The notes under the pieces: generated by a model
Told to the model about the DNA's origin: nothing
Seen by the model: only the letters and a program-made list of their open reading frames with translations
The model's database searches: none
Shown: positions 1 to 8,060 of the stretch, piece by piece
How positions within the stretch are numbered: position 1 is the stretch's first letter
How the letters are laid out: each line of letters starts with the position of its first letter
Assembly (NCBI GenBank): GCA_945946665.1
Contig: CAMEWO010000001.1
Coordinates: 186,001 to 250,000 of the forward strand
Source of the DNA: an uncultured Eubacterium sp.
GTDB lineage: Bacteria; Bacillota; Clostridia; Lachnospirales; Lachnospiraceae
Length of the DNA stretch: 64,000 nt
Reading direction: 5' to 3'
Position numbers and translations under genes: made by a program

Positions 1-531
1 TATGGCAAGGGACTGTCTGTATTCTCCTCCCCTTATCTCTATACTGATAAGAAATTTGTGAAGTGTTCTTACCCTTTCACATGGATACTGCTCCTCAATT
101 ATTTTCAATGATTCTTCATAAACTAAAGCTTTGTCTTCACTTTCCAGATATACCACTGACTTTAAAATAACCTGTTTCAGATGTCCATCTGCAATCTCCA
201 TTGTATCCTTTAAGGCCGTTAGAATTTTGGGATTTCTCATAAATGAGTATGCCATCTGATGAATATATACATCTACCTGGCTAAACCGGATATTTTCCCT
301 TTTCTGATAGAAATGATAAAACAGCACCGGAGGTATACAGAAAGCTCCTGTGGCAAGAATCAATGCAGAACACAGCGTATTTAGTCTGTAAATGTAACAC
401 AGCAAGGCTGACACAGATATCATTCCGGCACAAACTATTACACCATAGGAGGTAACATTAGTTTCGCTTGTTAATGCAGCCATTTTCTTAATATCACCTG
501 ACTTGACGAATACTCTTTTTCTCTTTTTCAT
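1..531 (-). CDS. TadB/GspF-like type II secretion F-domain protein (3' end outside window)
   Basis: Reading the minus strand from 531 gives an open frame that begins with a basic stretch (MKKRKRVFVKSGDIKK), has two adjacent hydrophobic segments at about residues 28-75, and then a helical cytoplasmic region containing HQMAYSFMRNPKILTALK. This is the pattern of Flp/Tad pilus inner-membrane proteins (TadB/TadC, T2SF domain), which form the platform around the assembly ATPase. The start ATG overlaps the stop of the preceding TadA-like ATPase gene (ATGA at 531-528), so the two are probably translationally coupled. The gene continues past position 1, so its C-terminus and last membrane segments are not visible. 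Assignment rests on context and the fold pattern. TadB versus TadC cannot be decided. Confidence 0.75.
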   Translation of the reverse strand, partial: MKKRKRVFVKSGDIKKMAALTSETNVTSYGVIVCAGMISVSALLCYIYRLNTLCSALILATGAFCIPPVLFYHFYQKRENIRFSQVDVYIHQMAYSFMRNPKILTALKDTMEIADGHLKQVILKSVVYLESEDKALVYEESLKIIEEQYPCERVRTLHKFLISIEIRGGEYRQSLAI

Positions 532-1574
532 ATATCACTCCATTCATATCTGCCAAAGGGATTATCAATTCCGTATTTCCTGAACCTTAAACTTATTTCC
601 TCCGGAAGTTCCTTATCTGTAAATTCTCCATTCTCATACACTATGGTACAGCAGTTTTTTCCTGAAGTCCTTGTAAAGAAACCAACCTCCTTTATGCTTC
701 TGTGCTCATGTTTATCACACTCCACCAGCACCCCCACATCAATATACTGGTAAATGCTGTTGATAAAACGGTCTGTCACATTGCTTTCACCAAGCATATT
801 GTACATTCTGTCAGGTACATTTTTCACACTGTCAAGATGCATGGTGGTCATGCAGTAAGCACCTGTACTTAAGGAATTAAGGAGATCTAAAACCTCCTGC
901 CCTCTTGATTCCGACAAAAGCACCCAGTCCACGTTATGACGCAGTCCTGCCTTAATTATCTGGGAATAACCAAATCTGCTGTCTATCCGGAATTCTACAC
1001 ACTTTTTCCCTGGATTAATTGTTCTGTAGTGGATTTCCTGATTATCTTCATATACTCCCACCTTCTCATTTGCCGGAATAAATGTAGACATATACTTTAA
1101 CAGCTCTGTCTTACCGGCATGGGGCTGTCCGCCATATACGCAGTTTAAATGAGCCGTAATACAATTTTCCAAAAGATTTATTATTGTCTCTGGAGCATAT
1201 CCACTTTCGATTAATGATTCATGGCAAAATCGTATGGTTCTTGGTATCTTCCTGATGGAGATACTCTTACTTCCACATCTTGATTCATGCCAGATTGAGA
1301 TTCTAAGATCCTCTGTATTAGCTTCCAATACAGGGCTGGACCGGTTAAAGGACGTCATCATAATATTAGCAAGACGAATAGACAGATTATCAACGTAAGA
1401 TTGTTTTAATTTCTTATCTGACAGAAAACTACCTCTCTTTAAATCTGTTATCCAGAGATTGCTGCCATCCCACTCTATATCCGTTATGTCGTTATTATTA
1501 ATCTCTTCCTTTAACTCGCTAAACAGTTCTTCCTTATGCCTGCTTAAATATTGCCTTAACTCTGCATCATCCAT
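528..1574 (-). CDS. TadA/CpaF-like pilus assembly ATPase
   Basis: A 348-residue secretion ATPase of the GspE/TadA family, which powers assembly of Flp/Tad pili at the inner face of the membrane. The visible motifs are a Walker A loop (GGQPHAGKTELL, about residue 145), a Walker B/Asp-box region (VDWVLLSESRGQEVLDLL), and the following MTTMHLDSVKNVPDR, matching the TxHA segment of CpaF proteins. The Walker A loop is unusual (QPHA where TGSG is common), but the GKT is intact. It is shorter than many CpaF proteins because the N-terminal region is reduced. The start at 1574 has GAGG eight bases upstream. The gene lies 3 bp after the small membrane-peptide gene and overlaps the TadB-like gene by 4 bp, forming a three-gene unit. 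Confidence 0.85.
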   Translation of the reverse strand: MDDAELRQYLSRHKEELFSELKEEINNNDITDIEWDGSNLWITDLKRGSFLSDKKLKQSYVDNLSIRLANIMMTSFNRSSPVLEANTEDLRISIWHESRCGSKSISIRKIPRTIRFCHESLIESGYAPETIINLLENCITAHLNCVYGGQPHAGKTELLKYMSTFIPANEKVGVYEDNQEIHYRTINPGKKCVEFRIDSRFGYSQIIKAGLRHNVDWVLLSESRGQEVLDLLNSLSTGAYCMTTMHLDSVKNVPDRMYNMLGESNVTDRFINSIYQYIDVGVLVECDKHEHRSIKEVGFFTRTSGKNCCTIVYENGEFTDKELPEEISLRFRKYGIDNPFGRYEWSDI

Positions 1575-1577
1575 AGG

Positions 1578-1763
1578 CTACGCCTCTCCTGATGTAGGTT
1601 CTTCAAATGCAGCATTAATTCTTTCCTCATAGGCTATCTTTCCCACTGCATCATTAGTCTTATCCTTGACAACACCTACAACTGAAACAGTAAGCATAAC
1701 TGCTGCCAGTGCACCGGCAAGGGCTACAACAACCTTGCCATAATGTTCGATAATATCATGCAT
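1578..1763 (-). CDS. Small single-membrane-span peptide, putative Flp-type pilin or Tad accessory
   Basis: A 61-residue protein starting MHDIIEHYGK, with one hydrophobic segment (about residues 10-32, VVVALAGALAAVMLTVSVVG) and a charged tail. I chose the ATG at 1763 because GGAGGTGAG sits 7 bases before it. An upstream ATG at 1823 has no ribosome site. Size, one membrane span and position directly before a TadA ATPase gene fit a Flp-like pilin or a small Tad-locus membrane component. There is no clear prepilin-peptidase motif (G before a hydrophobic run with E at +5), so pilin identity is an inference from context. Confidence 0.6.
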   Translation of the reverse strand: MHDIIEHYGKVVVALAGALAAVMLTVSVVGVVKDKTNDAVGKIAYEERINAAFEEPTSGEA

Positions 1764-1882
1764 TATCTCACCTCCAATCATATAATATACGCATAAATTA
1801 CTTTTACAATATTTATTATACACATAAAATCCATTTTGTAAAGTACTTTTTTATATTTTTAATATATTTTCATTATAATGAA

Positions 1883-1922
1883 AACCACACGGGAAGCTTA
1901 TAAAGTTTCTAACCGTGTGGTT
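1883..1922 (-). terminator. Rho-independent terminator after leuCD
   Basis: A perfect 10-bp outer stem (1883-1892 with 1913-1922, CCGTGTGGTT/AACCACACGG) encloses a second 7-bp stem (1893-1899 with 1903-1909, one G-U pair). On the minus strand the hairpin is followed by TTTTCATTAT. It lies just after the leuD stop and before the Tad-like genes. Confidence 0.8.
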
Positions 1923-1928
1923 GAAATA

Positions 1929-2417
1929 CTAATTATTGCTGTTAATATAGTTTACAAGCCCCTCTGCCTTAATAATCTTCTGCATGAATTCAGGGAAAGC
2001 CTGCCCCTGGAAAGTCTGACCTGTTGTCTTGTCTGTTATTACACCGCTGTCAAAATCAACAGATACATCATCTCCAGCATTAATGGCTTTTGCGGCCTCC
2101 GGACACTCAATAATAGGAAGTCCTATATTAATTGAATTACGGTAAAATATTCTTGCAAATGTCTCTGCTATTACACAGCTTACTCCAGCTGCCTTAATAG
2201 CAATTGGCGCATGTTCTCTTGAAGAACCGCATCCAAAATTCTTGTTGGCAACAATAATATCGCCCTTATTAACATTTTTTACAAAATCCTTATCAATATC
2301 CTCCATACAGTGTGTTGCCAGTTCTGCCGGGTCAGAGGAATTAAGATATCTTGCAGGAATAATTACGTCTGTATCAACATTATCACCAAATTTAAAAACC
2401 TTACCTTCTGCTTTCAT
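1929..2417 (-). CDS. leuD: 3-isopropylmalate dehydratase small subunit
   Basis: A 162-residue LeuD/swivel-domain protein. With LeuC it isomerises 2-isopropylmalate to 3-isopropylmalate in leucine synthesis. Diagnostic segments are [15 protein letters not shown] near the start, [12 protein letters not shown] (about residues 60-71), and [16 protein letters not shown]. The length is that of the short archaeal/clostridial LeuD type. The ribosome site is AAGGAG, 7 bases before the ATG. It follows leuC by 17 bp and is co-transcribed. A strong terminator follows. The partner genes leuA and leuB are not in the window. Confidence 0.97.
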   Translation of the reverse strand: MKAEGKVFKFGDNVDTDVIIPARYLNSSDPAELATHCMEDIDKDFVKNVNKGDIIVANKNFGCGSSREHAPIAIKAAGVSCVIAETFARIFYRNSINIGLPIIECPEAAKAINAGDDVSVDFDSGVITDKTTGQTFQGQAFPEFMQKIIKAEGLVNYINSNN

Positions 2418-2434
2418 GTCCCTACTCCTTTCAA

Positions 2435-3700
2435 TTACATTCCAATATCTGATGGCTGGCTGATTTTGCCTGTAACAGCGCTTGCAGCTGCCACAGCAGG
2501 ACTTGCAAGATATATTTCTGAATTAATGTGTCCCATACGGCCAACAAAATTTCTGTTAGTTGTAGAAACGCATCTCTCTCCATCTGCAAGGATACCCATG
2601 TAACCTCCCAGGCATGGACCGCAGGTTGGAGTGCTCACAACTGCTCCGGCATTAATAAATGTCTGAACCAGTCCTTCCTCAATAGCCTGAAGATAAATCT
2701 TCTGTGTTGCAGGAATAATAATTACGCGCAGTCCCTTTGCAACCTTTCTTCCAGAAAGAATCTTTGCGGCACATCTTAAATCATCAAGTCGTCCATTGGT
2801 ACATGAGCCAATAACAACCTGGTCAATCTTAATATCATCAATAGAATCAACAGTATGTGTATTCTCAGGAAGATGTGGAAATGCAACTGTTGACTTAAGT
2901 GTACTTAAATCAATTTCAATAACCTGGTCATACTCTGCATCCTCATCTGCTGTATACTCAACAAATGGTCTCTTGGAATGTTCTTTCATATACTGTCTCG
3001 CAATATCATCCACTGGGAAAATACCATTCTTGGCACCTGCCTCAATAGCCATGTTAGCAATAGTAAATCTGTCATCCATAGATAAACTGTCAATTCCTGA
3101 ACCTGTAAATTCAAGTGATTTATATAAAGCACCATCAACGCCAATTGTGCCAATAAGATGAAGAATTACATCCTTACCGCTTACCCACTTTGAAGGCTTT
3201 CCTGAAAGAACAACCTTAATAGCTGATGGAACCTTGAACCAAGCCTTACCTGTTGCCATTCCCGCTGCCATGTCAGTTGAGCCCACACCTGTCGAGAATG
3301 CTCCAAGTGCACCATATGTACATGTATGCGAATCAGCACCGATTATTACATCACCTGCCACTGTAAGTCCCTGCTCAGGCAGAAGGGCATGCTCAATACC
3401 CATCTGACCCACCTCAAAATAATTGGTAATGTCATGCTTTGCCGCAAACTCACGGACACATTTACAATGTTCAGCTGATTTAATATCTTTATTAGGTACA
3501 AAATGATCTGGCACAAGAGCAATCTTATCCTTGTCAAATACAGTCTTCACTGTCATCTTATCCATTTCGTGAATTGCCACAGGAGATGTGATATCATTGC
3601 CAAGAACCAGGTCAAGATCCGCCTCAATCAGCTGACCAGGCTTTACTTCAGACAATCCTGCATGAGCCGCAAGAATTTTCTGTGTCATTGTCATTCCCAT
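2435..3700 (-). CDS. leuC: 3-isopropylmalate dehydratase large subunit
   Basis: A LeuC/aconitase-family large subunit (421 residues from the chosen start) carrying the [4Fe-4S] cluster of isopropylmalate isomerase. Cluster cysteines are visible in [14 protein letters not shown] and in [32 protein letters not shown] and FPHLPENTH are also typical. I chose the ATG at 3700 ([15 protein letters not shown]) because AAAGGATGG lies just upstream. The longer alternative at 3724 has no ribosome site. It heads the leuCD operon, with a possible promoter about 80-100 bp upstream. I see no T-box leader in the short intergenic gap. Confidence 0.97.
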   Translation of the reverse strand: MGMTMTQKILAAHAGLSEVKPGQLIEADLDLVLGNDITSPVAIHEMDKMTVKTVFDKDKIALVPDHFVPNKDIKSAEHCKCVREFAAKHDITNYFEVGQMGIEHALLPEQGLTVAGDVIIGADSHTCTYGALGAFSTGVGSTDMAAGMATGKAWFKVPSAIKVVLSGKPSKWVSGKDVILHLIGTIGVDGALYKSLEFTGSGIDSLSMDDRFTIANMAIEAGAKNGIFPVDDIARQYMKEHSKRPFVEYTADEDAEYDQVIEIDLSTLKSTVAFPHLPENTHTVDSIDDIKIDQVVIGSCTNGRLDDLRCAAKILSGRKVAKGLRVIIIPATQKIYLQAIEEGLVQTFINAGAVVSTPTCGPCLGGYMGILADGERCVSTTNRNFVGRMGHINSEIYLASPAVAAASAVTGKISQPSDIGM

Positions 3701-3775
3701 ATTAATAACCATCCTTTCAAACAATTATCTTAAGACCAATTCAGTAATCAGTCCATAAGTAAAAACTTAATCTTG

Positions 3776-3804
3776 ATTGTATAACATTACAGGCATTAAT
3801 GCAA
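3776..3804 (-). promoter_or_regulatory. Possible sigma-A promoter for leuCD
   Basis: On the minus strand: TTGCAT (3804-3799), a 17-bp spacer, and TACAAT (3781-3776), about 75 bp before the leuC start. The -35 match is only partial, so this is a plausible rather than strong call. Confidence 0.45.
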
Positions 3805-3808
3805 ATTT

Positions 3809-4903
3809 TTATTTCAAATGGTATGTGATGCTGTATCCTGATGTATGGTATGTTACTTCTCCAATGCTGCCACATATTACCGGCATGCTTGGGGAAATAT
3901 GTCCGATATCTATATCCATCAGCACTGGAACATTCATTTCCCCTATAATTCCAAGAACAGCCTGATACTGGTCAAGCCCCATCATCTCCTGCCCCATTAC
4001 AAGCGGTCTTCCAATAACGAACCCTTTAACATATTTAAACCATCCAGCCTGCTCCATCTGCCACATAGCTCTTCTGATTGAGAATACATTAAGGTCGCAG
4101 CTTTCCAGAAACCAGATAAAACCATCTTCTTTATACTTTTCAAGGAAGGAAGAAACCTTGTCAAATCTGGTTCCAAGTAAGTTTACCAGCACATCCATGC
4201 AGCCACCTATCATTCTCCCTGAAAAGGAAAGTCTGTCTTTTCCTGTAAAACTTCTTATATCAGAATCATCAGTTAAAAAATTATTCCCCACATAGGCTTT
4301 TACCGCAGATTTTTCTGTATCATTAATTGTGGCAAGAGGGTTCTGCGGAGATTTCAGGCTTTCTTTTTCCCATCTATCATATCCCCTGAATGTAATAAAC
4401 CTGTCATTATCTTCCCCTGCAAAATCCCCTGTCAGTATCCTGTAGTAATCCAGAATACACTGGTGAAATGGTCTCATTCCAAATGCCCCTGCACAGGGAC
4501 CATATATTGTTGCCACATCGTTAATTACTGTATTAATAAATGTGAAATTAGTATTGTCACTGTATCCGCCAAACCATTTTGGGATAGACTCTCCTATTCT
4601 TTCCAAATTAATATGTGGAAGAATCTCACACATAAGTTCGCCGCCTCCACAAGACAGAAGAAGCTTACTTGTATTATCACAATACATATCAGTAAGCTCA
4701 CTTCCACATTCTTTTGGCGTATTACTTATTCCAACACCGCTTCCCTTATATACATTAGGACCTTTCTTAATCTTATAACCATTATCCTTAAAATAATCTA
4801 CTGCACTTTCAAAGGCAGAAATATAAGGCTCCATGGCACATCCAAAGGATGGAGCCACAAAGCCTATAGTGTCACCCGCTTTAATAAATTCAGGATATCT
4901 CAT
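3809..4903 (-). CDS. S66-family LD-carboxypeptidase / MccF-like serine peptidase
   Basis: A 364-residue protein of peptidase family S66 (LdcA, which removes the terminal D-Ala from peptidoglycan tetrapeptides, and MccF, which cleaves microcin C-type conjugates). Visible features are the N-terminal IKAGDTIGFVAPS, the nucleophile motif FGGYSDNT (Ser of GYSD), the downstream Glu in FIWFLESCDLN, and the His in IDIGHISPSMP, which complete the Ser-Glu-His triad. It is cytosolic, with no signal peptide. The ribosome site GAGG lies 5 bases before the ATG. It follows mecA by 26 bp on the same strand. Cell-wall recycling versus antibiotic immunity cannot be resolved from sequence alone. Confidence 0.88.
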   Translation of the reverse strand: MRYPEFIKAGDTIGFVAPSFGCAMEPYISAFESAVDYFKDNGYKIKKGPNVYKGSGVGISNTPKECGSELTDMYCDNTSKLLLSCGGGELMCEILPHINLERIGESIPKWFGGYSDNTNFTFINTVINDVATIYGPCAGAFGMRPFHQCILDYYRILTGDFAGEDNDRFITFRGYDRWEKESLKSPQNPLATINDTEKSAVKAYVGNNFLTDDSDIRSFTGKDRLSFSGRMIGGCMDVLVNLLGTRFDKVSSFLEKYKEDGFIWFLESCDLNVFSIRRAMWQMEQAGWFKYVKGFVIGRPLVMGQEMMGLDQYQAVLGIIGEMNVPVLMDIDIGHISPSMPVICGSIGEVTYHTSGYSITYHLK

Positions 4904-4929
4904 ATAATCCTCGCTTATATTAATTAATT

Positions 4930-5673
4930 CTATTCACAATATTTCTTAACAATATTAATTGCATTATCGGGAATTAGCAGCTTATAGTGTTCCTCAATAT
5001 AACACTGTCTTTCTTCCGAAAAAGGACTTAATCCGGCAAATTCAGTCATGTCACTGGTAAGCTGTTCAAACTTGGTTGCAGAACATCTGCCTCTCTTAAG
5101 AATAAGGTAAAGGCTTTTGTCCTCTCTGTCCTGATATAGATAATTGCTGACACCCCAGGTTCTTCTACTCTGCTGGCAGAACATCTCCAGAATATCCATT
5201 GATTTAAAATGTGCAATCAGGCTTATTTCCTGATTGTCTTCTGATTTATTATCCTCTGTGCCATCATATTTCCTAAGTTCATCAGGTTTATATGGCTTTG
5301 CCTGAAAATCTGACAGCGAATCCCCGCCACTCTTAATTACGTTGGAAGTATTACCTTTCTTCCCAAAACCTGCAAAAGCCTTGGCAGCATTCTCACCAGC
5401 CTGCTTAAGCATATCAGCGAAATCATCATTACCGGAAGAAACAGTAAGAAGAAGGGAATGGTTAGGCTGTGGTGCAAGCTGTAATGACATAACACCTCCG
5501 TTAAATTCAACTCCTATCTCCCTATGGGCTTCTTCCATGACAACATCAAGAAGTCCATGAATCTTATCAGTATCATTCCTGAAGAAATCATCAAGAGAAA
5601 TATTATTGTCCTCCAGATCCTCCTCATAAAGAAGGCACTGAAACTTTGTATCATCTATCTTTCTAAATTCCAT
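4930..5673 (-). CDS. mecA: MecA-type adaptor protein for ClpC
   Basis: A 247-residue MecA-family protein. The N-terminal domain (MEFRKIDDTKFQCLLYEEDL, with the DNNISLDDFFRND segment that follows) recruits substrates. After a polar linker (about residues 95-140), the C-terminal domain (SLIAHFKSMDILEMFCQQ to the end) binds the ClpC unfoldase. MecA delivers proteins such as ComK to ClpCP in Bacillus. In Clostridia the substrates are mostly unknown. The paired acidic and hydrophobic pattern and the overall length match the family. Upstream lies an unassigned hairpin (5712-5751), and downstream the S66 peptidase gene follows closely. Confidence 0.9.
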   Translation of the reverse strand: MEFRKIDDTKFQCLLYEEDLEDNNISLDDFFRNDTDKIHGLLDVVMEEAHREIGVEFNGGVMSLQLAPQPNHSLLLTVSSGNDDFADMLKQAGENAAKAFAGFGKKGNTSNVIKSGGDSLSDFQAKPYKPDELRKYDGTEDNKSEDNQEISLIAHFKSMDILEMFCQQSRRTWGVSNYLYQDREDKSLYLILKRGRCSATKFEQLTSDMTEFAGLSPFSEERQCYIEEHYKLLIPDNAINIVKKYCE

Positions 5674-5711
5674 AAATCAATACCAAACCTTTTGTCACTT
5701 ACATGATATAC

Positions 5712-5751
5712 GAATTGCTTTGCTGCAATGACAAGGCAGCTACGGCAATTC
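5712..5751 (-). other. Imperfect 40-bp hairpin between hemC-like gene and mecA
   Basis: GAATTGC (5712-5718) pairs with GCAATTC (5745-5751), and an inner GCTGC (5722-5726) pairs with GCAGC (5736-5740). There is no T-run after it on either strand, so it is not a standard terminator. It could be a 5'-UTR structure of mecA or part of a repeat. Function is unknown. Confidence 0.4.
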
Positions 5752-5814
5752 TGACTGTTAACCTTAACATCATAACATACATTTCGACAAAAATATATGA
5801 ATAATTAATAAATT

Positions 5815-6489
5815 TTATACTATTTGATTAATATTTGCAATTCTATGCAATGTATCCACATCTGACAGACTCATCAGAGGAGCCAGCAATGCGTTATCAT
5901 CTCTCCTTGCCATAACAACCCACACAGCCTTCACATTCAAATCATCATATGTATTGCAAAAATAATTATACTTAAGTCCTCTTACCCTGTCCAGATTAAG
6001 AATTCTTACATAATCTGCCGGAAGCACCAGAGCATCACACAGACCGGACTGTAACCTTTTAATCTCAACGCCTGTGGCTCCGCATACACCTCTACAGCTT
6101 ACTCCGTCATACATATTCTTAATATAATCAGCAGAATTAGAAGAACTGCACTCTACCACTGCGAAAGCAAAATGATTGTGGAATTTTTTCTTTGTAATAA
6201 GCACATCCCTTGTGTCCCCCTGTGGAAGAACCATTGCCACTGTAAGATTATATAATATATTTTTATAATCTTCATTAAGTAATTCTTCATATTCTACCAC
6301 TGCCAGGTCAATCAGTCCCTGTTCCAGATCATTTAATAGTGCCCTGTAGGGAAGTCTGTCACTTATCTTTACCTTACAGGATGTGAATTTAAGGTTTATG
6401 TCTTTCTTTTTAATATATTTTAATGCCATGCCAGCCCTCCTTGCCATAACGGCACTTGCCGGCACACCAACTTTAATCACTCTGTCCAT
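5815..6489 (-). CDS. Truncated hydroxymethylbilane synthase (HemC)-like protein, probably not an active deaminase
   Basis: A 224-residue protein whose two halves follow the order of porphobilinogen deaminase domains 1 and 2: VIKVGVPASAVMARRAGMAL (family: RIGTRxSxLAL), GLIDLAVVEYEELL (GEIDLAVHSLKDLP), GDTRDVLIT (EDPRDALVS), and then GVEIKRLQSGLCDALVLPA (GNVDTRLRKLxxGxYDAIVLA). The HS-KD residues, including the catalytic Asp, are replaced. The C-terminal domain with the dipyrromethane-binding Cys is absent; the family is usually ~300 residues. I chose the ATG at 6489 (GGAG 5 bases upstream) over 6558. No other haem genes are near. It may be a ligand-binding relative of unknown role. The fold assignment comes from my reading of motifs. 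Confidence 0.7.
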   Translation of the reverse strand: MDRVIKVGVPASAVMARRAGMALKYIKKKDINLKFTSCKVKISDRLPYRALLNDLEQGLIDLAVVEYEELLNEDYKNILYNLTVAMVLPQGDTRDVLITKKKFHNHFAFAVVECSSSNSADYIKNMYDGVSCRGVCGATGVEIKRLQSGLCDALVLPADYVRILNLDRVRGLKYNYFCNTYDDLNVKAVWVVMARRDDNALLAPLMSLSDVDTLHRIANINQIV

Positions 6490-6540
6490 TATACTCCATA
6501 TATAGTTGTTTTTACCATAGAATACCACAATGTCATGTAA

Positions 6541-6569
6541 TTGACAAGGAACAGCCAATACAATATAGT
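6541..6569 (+). promoter_or_regulatory. Sigma-A promoter for the two PIG-L genes
   Basis: TTGACA (6541-6546), a 17-bp spacer, and TATAGT (6564-6569). It lies 36 bp before the first PIG-L start, in the divergent gap with the hemC-like gene. Confidence 0.8.
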
Positions 6570-6605
6570 ATTAAGGTGGTTATCCAAATGGAGGTTTTTA
6601 TAATT

Positions 6606-8060
6606 ATGAAAAAGATATATACATTGTCATTGTTAATACTATTTTGCATAATTCTTTCAGTCCCTGTATTGGCTGATGAGGCATCTGATGCACCATCATC
6701 AGCAGATAATTCTGTTCTTTCAAAACAGGCTTCTATCACTGTTAAATCCAATGGTAAAAACTGTAAAGGACTTCTTGATGATTCCTACAGTACAGTTGTT
6801 AAGTTTAATTCAGGCGATGAAATCACCGTGGAAAGTGACGAAGCGTTGAGAGGAATATACATAAAATGGCATGGAGAAGTTAATCCATGGACTTTATCTT
6901 ACAACGGCAAGACAAAATACTGTGGTGAAAATGGATTTGTCCATGAATATGTCGATCTGGAAGAAGATACCACAAGCCTTACAATCACTCTTTCAGAGAG
7001 CATTTCCATAAGCGATATTTCAGCCTATACCGGGGGTACTTTACCAGAAGATGTACAAGTATGGGAAAAGCCTTGTAAAACCGCAGATTTCCTCGTATTT
7101 GCAGCCCATGCAGATGATGATATTCTTTTTCTTGGTGGTGTTCTTGCCACCTATGGCGGTAAAGGATGCTCTGTCCAGGTTGCCTATATGTGTGATTTCT
7201 GGAATAAGGAGCCTGTAAGGGAACATGAGAAAATAGATGGTCTGTGGGAAATTGGTATACGCAATTACCCAGTATGTGGCGGTTTTGCTGATATCAAATC
7301 CTTAAGTCTTGAACGGGCAAAGGAGATATATTCCTACGATGAGGTGAAGGAATTCGTAACAGATAATATCCGCCGTTTCAAACCATTAATCTGTGTAACC
7401 CAGGATCTTAATGGTGAATATGGTCATGGAGCCCACATGATACTTGCCAGTGCAGTGTGCGAATCTGTAGATAACAGCAGCGACCCTGCCTATTTTCCTG
7501 AATCAGCAGATAAATACGGTACATTTGACGTACAGAAAACCTATCTGCATCTGTATCCCGACAATAAAATCAGACTTGATCTGCATATTCCTATTGAAAC
7601 TCTTGGTAAAAGAACAGCCCTGGAGGCTGCTTCTGATGCCTACCTTAAGCATGTGTCCCAGCAGGTTTGGGATTTTGTTGTATCTGACAACTATGAACAC
7701 AGCTGTGCAGAATTTGGTCTTTACCGCACCACTGTAGGTACCGATACAGGAAATGATATGCTGGAAAATATTATTACCTATGAAGCGCAGCAGAAACTGG
7801 AGGAAGAAAAGCAGGCATCAATTGCGGCTTCAATTACGGCATCAAAAGAGGCAGAATCCCTTGCACAATACACTGCTTCAAATAAGGCTTCTGCCCTTTC
7901 AAAAAAAACAGACTCAATGCCTGTAATAATTATTATACTGCTTCTGTTTTTAGCTATTATTCTTACTATAATATGTGCTGTTAAGTATATCAGAAGTAAA
8001 AATAAAAGATTAAGCAGGAAATACGCACAAAACAAAAAGAAACACAACAGGAGAAATTAA
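6606..8060 (+). CDS. Secreted, membrane-anchored PIG-L/LmbE-family deacetylase (paralogue 1)
   Basis: A 484-residue protein: signal peptide (residues 1-23, ending LADEAS), a beta-rich N-terminal region (about 40-145), a PIG-L/LmbE domain (about 155-380), an Ala/Ser-rich linker, and a C-terminal membrane helix (PVIIIILLLFLAIILTIICA) with a basic tail. The zinc motif AHPDDE appears as AHADDD (167-172), and the distal His pair as YGHGAHM (274/277). Family members remove N-acetyl groups from GlcNAc-type sugars. The predicted site of action is outside the cell, on wall glycans or glycolipids. I chose the ATG at 6606 over a GTG at 6576 because of the signal peptide. GGAGG lies 11 bases upstream. 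The next paralogue starts in the stop codon (TAATG). Confidence 0.85.
   Translation: MKKIYTLSLLILFCIILSVPVLADEASDAPSSADNSVLSKQASITVKSNGKNCKGLLDDSYSTVVKFNSGDEITVESDEALRGIYIKWHGEVNPWTLSYNGKTKYCGENGFVHEYVDLEEDTTSLTITLSESISISDISAYTGGTLPEDVQVWEKPCKTADFLVFAAHADDDILFLGGVLATYGGKGCSVQVAYMCDFWNKEPVREHEKIDGLWEIGIRNYPVCGGFADIKSLSLERAKEIYSYDEVKEFVTDNIRRFKPLICVTQDLNGEYGHGAHMILASAVCESVDNSSDPAYFPESADKYGTFDVQKTYLHLYPDNKIRLDLHIPIETLGKRTALEAASDAYLKHVSQQVWDFVVSDNYEHSCAEFGLYRTTVGTDTGNDMLENIITYEAQQKLEEEKQASIAASITASKEAESLAQYTASNKASALSKKTDSMPVIIIILLLFLAIILTIICAVKYIRSKNKRLSRKYAQNKKKHNRRN

Noticed and set aside
2242-3161. Plus-strand ORFs opposite leuCD, purL and other genes
   Set aside because: They are shadows of strongly supported minus-strand genes, without ribosome sites or family motifs.
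3701-3808. T-box leader upstream of leuC
   Set aside because: The gap is too short and contains neither the T-box sequence nor an antiterminator structure.
5712-5751. Rho-independent terminator for the hemC-like gene
   Set aside because: The hairpin is real but no T-run follows on either strand, so I list it only as an unassigned structure.
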